A stretch of 18,761 nucleotides of DNA from Phycisphaera sp. (GTDB taxonomy: Bacteria; Planctomycetota; Phycisphaerae; Phycisphaerales; Phycisphaeraceae): assembly GCA_029287335.1 (NCBI GenBank), contig JARFRI010000296.1, positions 1 to 18,761 on the forward strand, given 5' to 3'. Both the position numbers and the translations under genes were made by a program. Below are positions 8,192 through 15,833 of the stretch, in pieces. Within the stretch, counting starts at the first letter, position 1, and every line of letters begins with the position of its first letter. Under the pieces are notes generated by a model that searched no databases, was not told the origin of the DNA, and saw nothing but the letters and a program-made list of their open reading frames with translations.

Positions 8192-9430
8192 TTGGCCGAG
8201 CGTAAGGGACATATCGTCATCTTGGTTGAGAACCTGCCTGTGCCGTTTGATCGGCGGGTATGGATGGAGTCCACCGCGCTGACCCAAGCCGGCTACAAGG
8301 TCAGTGTGATTTCGCCTTGTCCGCCGGACGATCTGCAGCCTGACAAAGTCATCGATGGCATCCATGTCTACCGCTTCCCGATGTATGAAGAGAAGCCGGG
8401 CAAGCTGTACTACATCCAAGAGTTTTTGTACTGCCTGCGTGAAGTCGGCAAGCGCGTGAAGCAGATTTGGAACGAAGATCCGTTTGATGTCATCCACACC
8501 TGTAATCCGCCGGATACGTTCTGGTGGATCGCACGGAAGTACAAGAAGCATGGCGTGAAGTTTATCTTCGACCACCACGACCTGTGCCCGGAGCTGTACG
8601 AGTCGAAGTTTAAACGCCAGGACATCATGTGGAAGGGCCTGCACTGGCTCGAGAAGAAACAGTTCGCCACGGCCGACGCGGTGATCGCGACGAATGAGAG
8701 CTACAAGGAAGTGGCGATGGGTCGAGGCGGCAAGCGGGATGAGGATGTGGTCGTCGTGCGCAGCGGGCCGAAGCTGGACTTGTTTCAGCCCGTTGAGCCC
8801 GAGCCTGAGCTGAAGCGCGGCCGAAAGAACATGGGCGTGTACCTCGGCGTGATGGGCAAGCAGGACGGCGTGGACTACGCGCTGCGTGCGATCCGTTATG
8901 CGGTGGACCATGGCCTGGCCGACACGAGCTTTACCTTCGTCGGCAAAGGCGATGCATTTGACAGCCTGCAAGAAGAAGCCAAAGTGCTGGGCCTGTTCGA
9001 AGACGAGCTGGTCAAGTTCACTGGGCGCGTCTCGGACCTAGACCTGCGGCGTTACTTATCGACAGCGGACTTCGGGATCGCGCCCGACCCCAACGACCCG
9101 TTGAACAACTTGTGCACGATGAACAAGATCATCGAGTACATGGCGATGGGCCTGCCTATTGTTAGCTTCGAACTCAAAGAGAGCCGGTTCAGCGCGCAGG
9201 ACGCAGCGGTTTATATCCCTGACAACGACGAGCAGGCGATGGGCCAGGCGTTCATCGACTTGCTGGCAGACCCAGCCAAGCGTGTGCAGATGAGCGTATT
9301 TGGGAAACGTCGCGTCGCGGAGGGCCTGAGCTGGGACCAGAGCCAAAAAGTGCTGATCGATTTTTACGATCGGCTGCTTGGCCATCCACCTGCCCAAGTC
9401 CAAGCGTCTGAACCGCGCCAATGCGCATGA
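8192..9430 (+). CDS. Family 4 glycosyltransferase
   Basis: This 412-residue GT-B fold, GT4-type retaining glycosyltransferase is predicted to be cytoplasmic or peripheral to the membrane. The N-domain starts HIVILVENLPVPFDRRVWME, a pattern common in capsule and exopolysaccharide GT4 enzymes, followed by DVIHTCNPPDTFWWIA and FDHHDLCPELYESKF. The C-domain shows YLGVMGKQDGVDYALRAI, then VKFTGRVSDLDLRRYLSTAD. The donor-binding segment NKIIEYMAMGLPIVSFEL contains the conserved Glu of the EX7E motif at about residue 314. The start is taken as TTG 8192 because of the perfect AAGGAGG five bases upstream; GTG 8174 would add six residues (MKKEAD) with no good ribosome site. It lies between the dehydrogenase and the exosortase, in the same direction with short gaps. 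The sugar donor is unknown. Confidence 0.9.
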   Translation: MAERKGHIVILVENLPVPFDRRVWMESTALTQAGYKVSVISPCPPDDLQPDKVIDGIHVYRFPMYEEKPGKLYYIQEFLYCLREVGKRVKQIWNEDPFDVIHTCNPPDTFWWIARKYKKHGVKFIFDHHDLCPELYESKFKRQDIMWKGLHWLEKKQFATADAVIATNESYKEVAMGRGGKRDEDVVVVRSGPKLDLFQPVEPEPELKRGRKNMGVYLGVMGKQDGVDYALRAIRYAVDHGLADTSFTFVGKGDAFDSLQEEAKVLGLFEDELVKFTGRVSDLDLRRYLSTADFGIAPDPNDPLNNLCTMNKIIEYMAMGLPIVSFELKESRFSAQDAAVYIPDNDEQAMGQAFIDLLADPAKRVQMSVFGKRRVAEGLSWDQSQKVLIDFYDRLLGHPPAQVQASEPRQCA

Positions 9431-9460
9431 TCTCAATCGAACTGAATCAACATAGATGTC

Positions 9461-11131
9461 ATGAGCCAGACCGCGATCACAACCCAACATCTCAACGAGC
9501 CCTCCGCCGACGGCAGCTGGGTGACGCGCTATCGCGTGGTGCTGACACTGGTCATGCTCGCCTTGGCGATGATTGCTTGCCGAGATGCCTGGTTAGACAT
9601 TTTTCGCATCGTCCAGGTTGATGAAGAAGCAAGCCACATCATGTTGGTTCCGCTTGTGTTTGCAAGGATCGCTTGGGTTCGGCGTAGCGAGTTGAAAGAC
9701 TGGCACAGCCGAGCCTCGTTGTGGGGCATCGCAATCGCGTTGGCAGGCGTGGCCCTTTGGCTGTTCGGCAACGTCAAGGCGATGCAGGTGGTCTGGCACT
9801 TCGGTGCCATACTGACGCTTGTCGGAGCCTTCGTCTGTGTCCAAGGTCTGGAGATTGTCCGCCGACTCTGGCCCGCGTTTCTCGTGCTCTTGTTCCTCAT
9901 GCCCATGCCCGGGGTGATCCGTCACCCGATGGCACTGTTCCTGCAGGATGTGTCCGCGCAGGCGACCGAAGTCGTCACCATCGCGATGGGTTTCGCGGTC
10001 TCTCGTCAGGGCAACCTGCTGATCATTAACGACTACCCGGTCGGCATTGCTGAGGCATGCAACGGGATGCGCATGGTCTCGATGCTGATCCTGGTCGTCT
10101 TTGCGTTTGTCTTTTCCGAGAAAGTTCGTCCATGGGTGCGAATCTTGTTGATCGCTTTGGCCACGCCATTGGCGATCCTGTGCAACATCATTCGTTTGGT
10201 ACCAACGGTGCTGGCGTATGGGTATTACAAGCCTGAGACCGCCGACCTGATCCATGATTGGCTGGGCTGGGTGATGGTGATCGCGTCGTACTTCATGCTG
10301 ATGGGTCTGCTCTGGTTGATGCGTTGGTTGTTGTTGCCAGTGGACCCGCTTCCAACCATACCCAAGCGTGCGCCCCTTCGAGAGGGACGTTTTGACTGGG
10401 CCAACGAAGGGTCTGCGCAAGAGGGTCAGGCACGCAACGTCTGGATACTGCGCGGCGCATTGGCGGGGCTCGTGCTTGTGCTCGGCTCCGCCTACGCGAT
10501 TGGGCAGTCCTTGCCTGACGGGTCCGCTGCCGAGGCGTATCACGAACAGGTCCGTGAAGCCGCGGTCGACTTACCAAGGCAGGTCGGGGAGTGGTCGGCG
10601 ATTGATGCCGAACTACCCGAGGCGGCGGTCGCGCTGCTTCGCCCCAACGTATTGATCAGCCGGCGCTACGTTGACGAGGAGTCGGGGCGATCGTTCGCGA
10701 TGCTGATTGTCCAGTGCGCTGATGCACGTGATATGGAAGGGCACTACCCGCCGAACTGCTACCCATCCGCGGGCTGGACGGCCTTGGGACAGCAGTCGGC
10801 CCAGATCGAGATTGCCCAACGTCAGGCGACAGCCATCGATTACGGATTTGAACGACAGCTACAGGGTGGTCTGGATTTGATCCATGTCATCAACCTCATG
10901 ATTCTTCCAAACGAAGGATTTGTGACGTCGATGAGTAATATTCGTAGGCTCGGGGGCACGGTTTCAGACCGCTATTTTGGCGCGGCTCAAATGCAATTCG
11001 TCTTCGATGGCCGATGGGAAAAGCAAGACCGTCTAGATGTTGTCGAGCAGGTACTTGGCCAGATGCAGCCGTTAATTGATGTGATACTGGGCAAGCAGGG
11101 TAAAGAAGGGAATTTATCGGACCCTTCATGA
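9461..11131 (+). CDS. Exosortase with fused C-terminal EpsI-like domain
   Basis: This is a polytopic inner-membrane cysteine peptidase/transpeptidase of the exosortase family. Exosortases recognise a C-terminal tripartite tail (PEP-CTERM type: motif, membrane helix, basic end) on exported proteins and cut it during transit. About eight membrane segments span residues 25-292. The triad is visible: Cys200 in IAEACNGMR, Arg245 in LCNIIRLVPT, and His265 in DLIHDWLGW. A further helix (about 328-347) leads to a periplasmic EpsI-like domain (365-540) with VGEWSAID, the HYPPNCYPSAGW signature (428-439) and a late FVFDGRW. EpsI is often a separate gene; here it is fused, giving 556 residues. ATG 9461 has no clear Shine-Dalgarno. 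It begins 30 bases after the GT4. The subtype and target proteins cannot be named from this window. Confidence 0.93.
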   Translation: MSQTAITTQHLNEPSADGSWVTRYRVVLTLVMLALAMIACRDAWLDIFRIVQVDEEASHIMLVPLVFARIAWVRRSELKDWHSRASLWGIAIALAGVALWLFGNVKAMQVVWHFGAILTLVGAFVCVQGLEIVRRLWPAFLVLLFLMPMPGVIRHPMALFLQDVSAQATEVVTIAMGFAVSRQGNLLIINDYPVGIAEACNGMRMVSMLILVVFAFVFSEKVRPWVRILLIALATPLAILCNIIRLVPTVLAYGYYKPETADLIHDWLGWVMVIASYFMLMGLLWLMRWLLLPVDPLPTIPKRAPLREGRFDWANEGSAQEGQARNVWILRGALAGLVLVLGSAYAIGQSLPDGSAAEAYHEQVREAAVDLPRQVGEWSAIDAELPEAAVALLRPNVLISRRYVDEESGRSFAMLIVQCADARDMEGHYPPNCYPSAGWTALGQQSAQIEIAQRQATAIDYGFERQLQGGLDLIHVINLMILPNEGFVTSMSNIRRLGGTVSDRYFGAAQMQFVFDGRWEKQDRLDVVEQVLGQMQPLIDVILGKQGKEGNLSDPS

Positions 11132-11146
11132 TTGTATTGTTTAGTA

Positions 11147-11174
11147 TTGAATGATCAGTGAAATACCTTAGAAT
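11147..11174 (+). promoter_or_regulatory. Candidate sigma70-type promoter before the nucleotidyltransferase-like gene
   Basis: TTGAAT (11147-11152) and TAGAAT (11169-11174) are separated by 16 bases. Each box matches the consensus at most positions. They lie in the 109-base AT-richer gap after the exosortase. The placement, about 67 bases before ATG 11241, fits a promoter for the downstream half of the locus. Sigma factor preferences of planctomycetes are not well matched to E. coli, so this is tentative. Confidence 0.35.
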
Positions 11175-11240
11175 AGCGTGCGGATCTGTATGGTTTGGGG
11201 GTCTAGTCCGTCCAGGAGTTGAGAAAAGGAATTGAACGAT

Positions 11241-12188
11241 ATGAACTGGCAGATCGCCGAGCATAGGCTGGAGCCCAAGATCAAGGCGTTGCCGAAACGG
11301 CCGCTTTCTAACCTGCGCGCTGTGGTGCTTTTGGCGGGTGATGTTCGCACGAACACGTTGAGGAAGTTGACTGGCCGAGCCTCGCCGAGCCTCCCTGTGG
11401 GTGCCAACCGCACGGTTCTGGATTGCTGGCGTGAGCAGTTAATCACACTTGCCGAGACGCTAGGAATCGAGCAGTTGCCAGTGCGCGTTTTGATCAGCCG
11501 TAATAGCGGGTTAACACCGCGGACCGAGCGGTTTGGGCCTGTGCTGATGAGTATTGAGTACGACCCGTCGTCTTTCCGCGGTACTGCTGGGCTGCTCAGT
11601 GATATTGCACGGTCTTACGAAGACGACGACCAGTTGTTAGTAACCAGTGCTGGACAGATTTTGTTTGAGCCCTTGATCCGCATCGCATTGGACCTATACA
11701 CGGCCGGCGGTGACTTTACCCTCGGCATCGATCCTGGCGGCGTGCCCGGTGGCCTGATGCTCTTCCGTTGCGGCTGCATGCGACAGATCAACCCTGTTGG
11801 CTTCTGCGACCTCAACGAACAAGCGCTTCCCGAGATGGCGCGCTTGCACAAGGTGCGCGTGGCACGCTTTGCATCGCCTGCCGCGATGTCGGTTCGGACG
11901 CTTCAAGGTTATCTCGGTGCACTGCGCGTCTATCACCGTCACGCATCTGGGCGTTGTGATCTTGATCATCCTTATGAGGAGCAGTGGCGTCCGACTTTTG
12001 GCATTATCGAGCCGGGCGCGACGGTCGGTCGGGGCGTGATTGTCCACGACTCAGTGGTATTTGCGGGGGCTAGGATTGAAAGCGGGGCGGTTCTCGTCCG
12101 TAGCGTGGTCTGCCCGGGATCTTTCGTCGGGCGTGATGCGCGGATCGTGGATCAGGTTGTATCGGGGGCTGGCGGTGTCCCGCTATAA
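11241..12188 (+). CDS. Degenerate sugar nucleotidyltransferase-like protein with C-terminal beta-helix
   Basis: The 315-residue protein follows the plan of NDP-sugar pyrophosphorylases (GT-A-like NTP-transferase domain, then left-handed beta-helix), but its catalytic motifs look broken. The signature normally LAGGxGTRLxPLT...PKxLxPV appears as LLAGDVRTNTLRKLT (30-44) and SPSLPV (48-53): the glycine loop is altered and the PK lysine is missing. FRGTAGLLSDIA (112-123), the cognate of GTAGAL, is kept. The usual GD metal aspartate is replaced in SAGQILF (136-142). VGFCDLNEQALPEMARLHKV is family-like. Residues ~250-310 hold imperfect hexapeptide rungs (IEPGATVGRGVIVHDSVVFA). ATG 11241 is preferred to TTG 11232 because AAAAGGA sits ten bases upstream. 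It lies between two exosortase-like genes. It is probably non-catalytic or regulatory; altered catalysis remains possible. Confidence 0.7.
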   Translation: MNWQIAEHRLEPKIKALPKRPLSNLRAVVLLAGDVRTNTLRKLTGRASPSLPVGANRTVLDCWREQLITLAETLGIEQLPVRVLISRNSGLTPRTERFGPVLMSIEYDPSSFRGTAGLLSDIARSYEDDDQLLVTSAGQILFEPLIRIALDLYTAGGDFTLGIDPGGVPGGLMLFRCGCMRQINPVGFCDLNEQALPEMARLHKVRVARFASPAAMSVRTLQGYLGALRVYHRHASGRCDLDHPYEEQWRPTFGIIEPGATVGRGVIVHDSVVFAGARIESGAVLVRSVVCPGSFVGRDARIVDQVVSGAGGVPL

Positions 12189-12212
12189 CGACTTGCCAAG
12201 GCTTATTCTGAT

Positions 12213-13130
12213 ATGAAACCCTTCAATCAGGCAGCAAAAACACTTGCACGCAACGGCTGGTCGGCCTGGCATGGCTATGGCTTGCTCGCGCTCGTGGCCA
12301 CAGCGATCGCCTCAACTTGGTCCGCGTGGGTCGAGATGTTCCGCGTGATCATTGGCAACGACTATGCCAGGACGAGTGTTCTGGTGCTGCCGATCATGGT
12401 TTGGCTGATTTGGGTCCGACGATCACGCTTCCGCTTTGTCAGGCCCGGCGGCCCAGGCGTCGGCCTGGTCATTCTGGTCTCTGGTATCCATCTGTACATT
12501 GTCGGGCAGTACGTCTATGGGTTGCGAACGGCTTGGTATTTCGGTGCACTGCTGATCGTCGTGGGTGCCGTGCTTGTGGTGACAGGCCGATCCGTGGTTC
12601 GGTACTTCCTGCCTGCCTGGGCGATTTTGCCACTGTTGGTGCCCGTGCCGGCGACCCTTTCGATGCTGTTCGCTGAGCCACTTCAACTATTCGAGGCGAA
12701 CGCGATCGCATGGCTCTATGGCCTTTTTGGCATCAGCGTTGAGGTATTTAGTACACCCGGGAGCAATCGGGTCGTGGTGGGGGGTACAGCGATGGCTTTG
12801 GAAAGTGTGTGTAAGGGTCTGCCCACTATTTTGTCCTTGATGTTGATCAGCTACGGCTTTGTGTTTGGTTCGCCGATGCGGCCGATGGTACGTACGATCC
12901 TGCTGCTGATTGCCCCGGTGATTGCCCTGCTTTGTAGTGCCATTTCACTGGGGGGGACGCTTTGGCTGTATGATGGCAGGTCGGCGCTGATGACAGCGGA
13001 CCTGATCCGGGCGCTTTCGGAATGGGCGACGGTATTGATCGCCTTTTTACTGATTGCGATGTCCCTCAAACTGCTTGCATGGGCATCCGTGCCGGTGCAT
13101 CAGTACCATTTGGCGTCCACATCGACCTGA
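12213..13130 (+). CDS. Exosortase-like membrane protein lacking two of three catalytic residues
   Basis: The 305-residue polytopic protein aligns by eye along its length with the membrane core of the upstream exosortase. Shared landmarks are RVIIGNDYARTS.LVLP, TAWYFGALLIVVGA, LPAWAILPLLVPVPA, FGFVFGSPMRP-like and APVIALLCSAISLG segments. The Cys is kept (Cys200 in ALESVCKGLP). However, the Arg position is Ser245 (LCSAISLG against LCNIIRLV), and the His position is Arg266 (DLIRALSEW against DLIHDWLGW). It has no EpsI-like tail and ends just after the last helix. It therefore looks like a pseudoenzyme paralogue that could pair with or regulate the active exosortase, or bind substrates without cutting. 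It starts 24 bases after the nucleotidyltransferase-like gene, with AAGG 11 bases before ATG. The reading frame is intact, so it is probably maintained rather than decaying. Confidence 0.82.
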   Translation: MKPFNQAAKTLARNGWSAWHGYGLLALVATAIASTWSAWVEMFRVIIGNDYARTSVLVLPIMVWLIWVRRSRFRFVRPGGPGVGLVILVSGIHLYIVGQYVYGLRTAWYFGALLIVVGAVLVVTGRSVVRYFLPAWAILPLLVPVPATLSMLFAEPLQLFEANAIAWLYGLFGISVEVFSTPGSNRVVVGGTAMALESVCKGLPTILSLMLISYGFVFGSPMRPMVRTILLLIAPVIALLCSAISLGGTLWLYDGRSALMTADLIRALSEWATVLIAFLLIAMSLKLLAWASVPVHQYHLASTST

Positions 13131-13200
13131 CGATCAGGGCCGATAACGCGTTTTAGATCGATTTGCAGCGGCTCAGCCTTTCATAGATGGCTGTTAACCC

Positions 13201-13233
13201 TGCCCATCGGCCAACCGATAAGGATAATGGGCA
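13201..13233. other. Hairpin in the leader of the Wzc-like gene
   Basis: TGCCCAT (13201-13207) and ATGGGCA (13227-13233) are perfect 7-bp complements. Inside the loop, CGG and CCG pair around CCAA, leaving ATAAGGATA as a one-sided bulge. It lies in the 187-base gap between the exosortase-like gene and the Wzc-like gene. No T-run follows, so an intrinsic terminator is unlikely. A leader structure or operator is possible. Confidence 0.35.
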
Positions 13234-13317
13234 CGTGGGCGTCGCGGTGCTCCAGGGGCCATCAAGTCGCTGATCTCGGCGTAAGAATGATCCAGATAGA
13301 GAACTCCAACAGGTACA

Positions 13318-15798
13318 ATGATGATCCGTCAAGACCGGCCTTCAAGGGCATTGGGCGGGAGTGAGACTTCGATGCGTGAAAACTACTACAGCTCCCAATC
13401 AGATTCTTTCAGCGATATCGACTCGGCAGGAGCCCCTAGCTCCGGTCAGGGACTTGGGGTCATCCTGCGCCTGTTGCGCGGACGTTGGCACTGGGCGATC
13501 CTGCTCGGCGGGATCCTGGCGGGCGGTGGTGGCTACCTCGGGTTCCAATACGAGGAGCCAGAGTTCATGGCCACCTCAGAAGTGACCATCAACCCGGACT
13601 ACGGGATCGCGATCGATGTCAAAGATATCACCATGTACGAGCCATACTGGAACATGGTCCAGAAGGAAATCGATCGCTTTGAATCGGTAACGACAATCGA
13701 AAGCGCGATGCAGCAGCCCGAGTGGCAAGAAGCGGTCAGCGCCCTTGGTCCGGAATTCGCCAGTATGTCGCCCGATGACTTCCTCCAGAGCATAGTACTT
13801 ATGCCACCTAGTCAAAACGACCGGACGCTCGAAGTCAACTTTGTCAGCGATAACCCAACTATCGCCAAGGCAGGTGTCAACTCGCTGCTCGAGGCTTACC
13901 GTCAGGTACGAAAGCAGGGGCAAAGCCAACAGATCAACGATAACCTCAAGTTGCTTCAAGAGCAGCGGCGTTCATTGGAGAGCCGTGAGCGACAGATCAA
14001 GGGGCAGATGCGCCTGATCATCCCGGATAGCGAATACCTGACGATCAAGCGTCGTCTGTCTGCCAAGCTAGGCGAACTCGCCAATATGGAGTTCAAGCTC
14101 AGCGAACTTGACCTGATCTTAGGTCCCTTTATGGATCCAGAGAAGGGTCAGACGAAGATGACCTTAAAAGAACTGATGCTCAAGGACCCCGAAATGGTGG
14201 CACTGCTTGAGCAAAAAGAAGCCCTCCAGGAAGAGTTCGACTATCAAGTCAACGACTTGGGCCGTGGCGAAACGATGGCTAGCGTCATCCAAGTCAAGCG
14301 ACTGCAGGCGCGCGTCGATCGCCAAATCCTCGACCTCGAAACGCGATGGCTGTCGGGCGATGAGAATTCTGAAATCGCGATGCCGCAACAGGTCGTGGAC
14401 ATGATTGCTCGGCATAAGGCCCTGAGCGATAAGGTTGCAGAGCTACAGTCCGAGACCAACGACCTAGCGACGCGAATTGCTGCGGTTGAAGAAGACGAAC
14501 TGGAACTAAGCCAGACCCGCGCGGCGATTCGTGATATCCAAGATGAGATCGACGCGTTTAATATGACCGAGTCGGTCATCAATGAAAATGAAATGGTCAC
14601 ACGTGTCGAGATTGGTCCTGAGGCAACTGAGCCAACCGCACCCTCTAACTTGGATAAACGTATCCGGCTTGCAGGTATGTGTGGCTCCGGTGGCATGAGC
14701 ATGGGCTTTGGCTTAGTGATGCTTGTTGGGCTGATGGACCGTCGCATGCGACACGTCTCCGACACCACGATCGACCTGCCCGATACCAATATGCTGGGCG
14801 TCCTTCCGACGCTCCCTGCAGACCTCAAGGACCCTGAACAGGCCGAGACCGCGGCCCACTGCGTACACCACATCCGTACGCTGCTCCAGATCGGCGGCAC
14901 CAACCGCGTGTTCTCGATCACCAGCCCTGCCGCTGGTTCTGGCAAGAGCTCGCTGGCCACCGCGCTGGGCATGTCTTTTGCCGCCGCTGGCTCACGTACC
15001 CTCGTGATTGACGCCGACATCGTTGGCGCGGGGATCTCGCGTCGGATGGGATCGATTGTCCACGAGTCGTTGCATGCCATCATCATGCAGAAGGGCCTGA
15101 TCGACGAAGCCGACTTTGCCCGTGCACAGACACTCGCTGCATCGCAACAGACACCGCTTGAAGAAGTACTCCTGCGAGAAAACTTGCTCAGTCAAGAACA
15201 GCTTGACACGGTTAAACGCTTGCAGTTGGATACATCGCTGGGCCTGCTCAATGCCTGTGTCCCTGGCCGACTTCGTTCTTGCGTTGCCACGACGGATATG
15301 GAAAACCTCTTTGTCCTGCCGGTTGGCAAGGCAAGGCCTTCTGACGCAAGCCGACTGTCTCCCGCTGCGATGCGAGAACTCGTGCGACAGGCTCGAGAAG
15401 GGTATGACATTGTTCTGATCGACACCGGACCGGTACTCGGCTCGCTTGAGGCGTCGATCGCCGCAGCAGAGTCTGATGCCACCGTGATGATCGTCTCGCG
15501 CGGCGATAACCGCTCGGTCGCATCTAAGTCGCTCGAACAGCTTCGTTCGGTCCGTGCGGAAATCGCCGGCGTGGTCTTTAACCACGCACTGGAAAGCGAC
15601 TTTGCAAACGGCTCCTATGCGTCGCAAATCTCGCAAGAACGACGCCCAAGTCTCAGCACCCGTAAGCGGAAACTCGACAGGACACGTTCAGCACGACTGG
15701 GCCCGCTGGGCACCGCGGTTGCAAGCTGTTCCGAAGACGATCGCGACCAGGAAGAAAGCCTGATGGTCTCGAGCAATGGGAACGGACACCCCAGTTAA
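13318..15798 (+). CDS. Wzz/BY-kinase fusion (Wzc-like polysaccharide co-polymerase) with inserted MshEN-like domain
   Basis: This is an inner-membrane chain-length regulator and tyrosine-kinase-like ATPase of capsule/exopolysaccharide systems. It has a cytoplasmic N-tail, TM1 (~58-76), a periplasmic Wzz region with coiled coil (~190-430), and a proline motif (EPTAPSN) before TM2 (~449-472). The cytoplasmic ATPase has Walker A SPAAGSGKSS (536-545), Walker A' LVIDAD (562-567), and Walker B DIVLIDTGPV (697-706). Between A' and B, residues ~585-645 form two similar helical repeats (IIMQKGLIDEADFARAQ / LLRENLLSQEQLDTVKRLQ) like the MshEN/GspE N-terminal domain, absent from ordinary BY-kinases. After Walker B there is only one Tyr (767), so the usual C-terminal Tyr cluster is missing. 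At 826 residues it is longer than Wzc (~720). ATG 13318 is the longest start; ATG 13372 with GGGAG ten bases upstream is an alternative. Confidence 0.88.
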   Translation: MMIRQDRPSRALGGSETSMRENYYSSQSDSFSDIDSAGAPSSGQGLGVILRLLRGRWHWAILLGGILAGGGGYLGFQYEEPEFMATSEVTINPDYGIAIDVKDITMYEPYWNMVQKEIDRFESVTTIESAMQQPEWQEAVSALGPEFASMSPDDFLQSIVLMPPSQNDRTLEVNFVSDNPTIAKAGVNSLLEAYRQVRKQGQSQQINDNLKLLQEQRRSLESRERQIKGQMRLIIPDSEYLTIKRRLSAKLGELANMEFKLSELDLILGPFMDPEKGQTKMTLKELMLKDPEMVALLEQKEALQEEFDYQVNDLGRGETMASVIQVKRLQARVDRQILDLETRWLSGDENSEIAMPQQVVDMIARHKALSDKVAELQSETNDLATRIAAVEEDELELSQTRAAIRDIQDEIDAFNMTESVINENEMVTRVEIGPEATEPTAPSNLDKRIRLAGMCGSGGMSMGFGLVMLVGLMDRRMRHVSDTTIDLPDTNMLGVLPTLPADLKDPEQAETAAHCVHHIRTLLQIGGTNRVFSITSPAAGSGKSSLATALGMSFAAAGSRTLVIDADIVGAGISRRMGSIVHESLHAIIMQKGLIDEADFARAQTLAASQQTPLEEVLLRENLLSQEQLDTVKRLQLDTSLGLLNACVPGRLRSCVATTDMENLFVLPVGKARPSDASRLSPAAMRELVRQAREGYDIVLIDTGPVLGSLEASIAAAESDATVMIVSRGDNRSVASKSLEQLRSVRAEIAGVVFNHALESDFANGSYASQISQERRPSLSTRKRKLDRTRSARLGPLGTAVASCSEDDRDQEESLMVSSNGNGHPS

Positions 15799-15833
15799 CT
15801 ACAGCAACAACTCATAACCGTTAGGTGCCAGGG

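Noticed and set aside
7955..8971. 338-codon open frame on the - strand
   Set aside because: It is antisense to the end of the dehydrogenase and the first two thirds of the GT4, both with clear family motifs. Its translation shows no recognisable domain, and long antisense frames are expected in GC-rich genes.
9593..10543. 316-codon open frame on the - strand
   Set aside because: It lies antisense to the exosortase core. The product is His/Gln/Arg rich with no membrane or enzyme motif, a typical shadow of a hydrophobic gene.
13131..13317. c-di-GMP (GEMM) or other riboswitch before the Wzc-like gene
   Set aside because: The region has a small hairpin, but not the conserved helices or tetraloop-receptor bases of GEMM or any other riboswitch I could recall.
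14244..15086. 280-codon - strand frame within the Wzc-like gene
   Set aside because: It is a Ser/Arg-rich translation antisense to Walker A and the coiled coil of a well supported protein.
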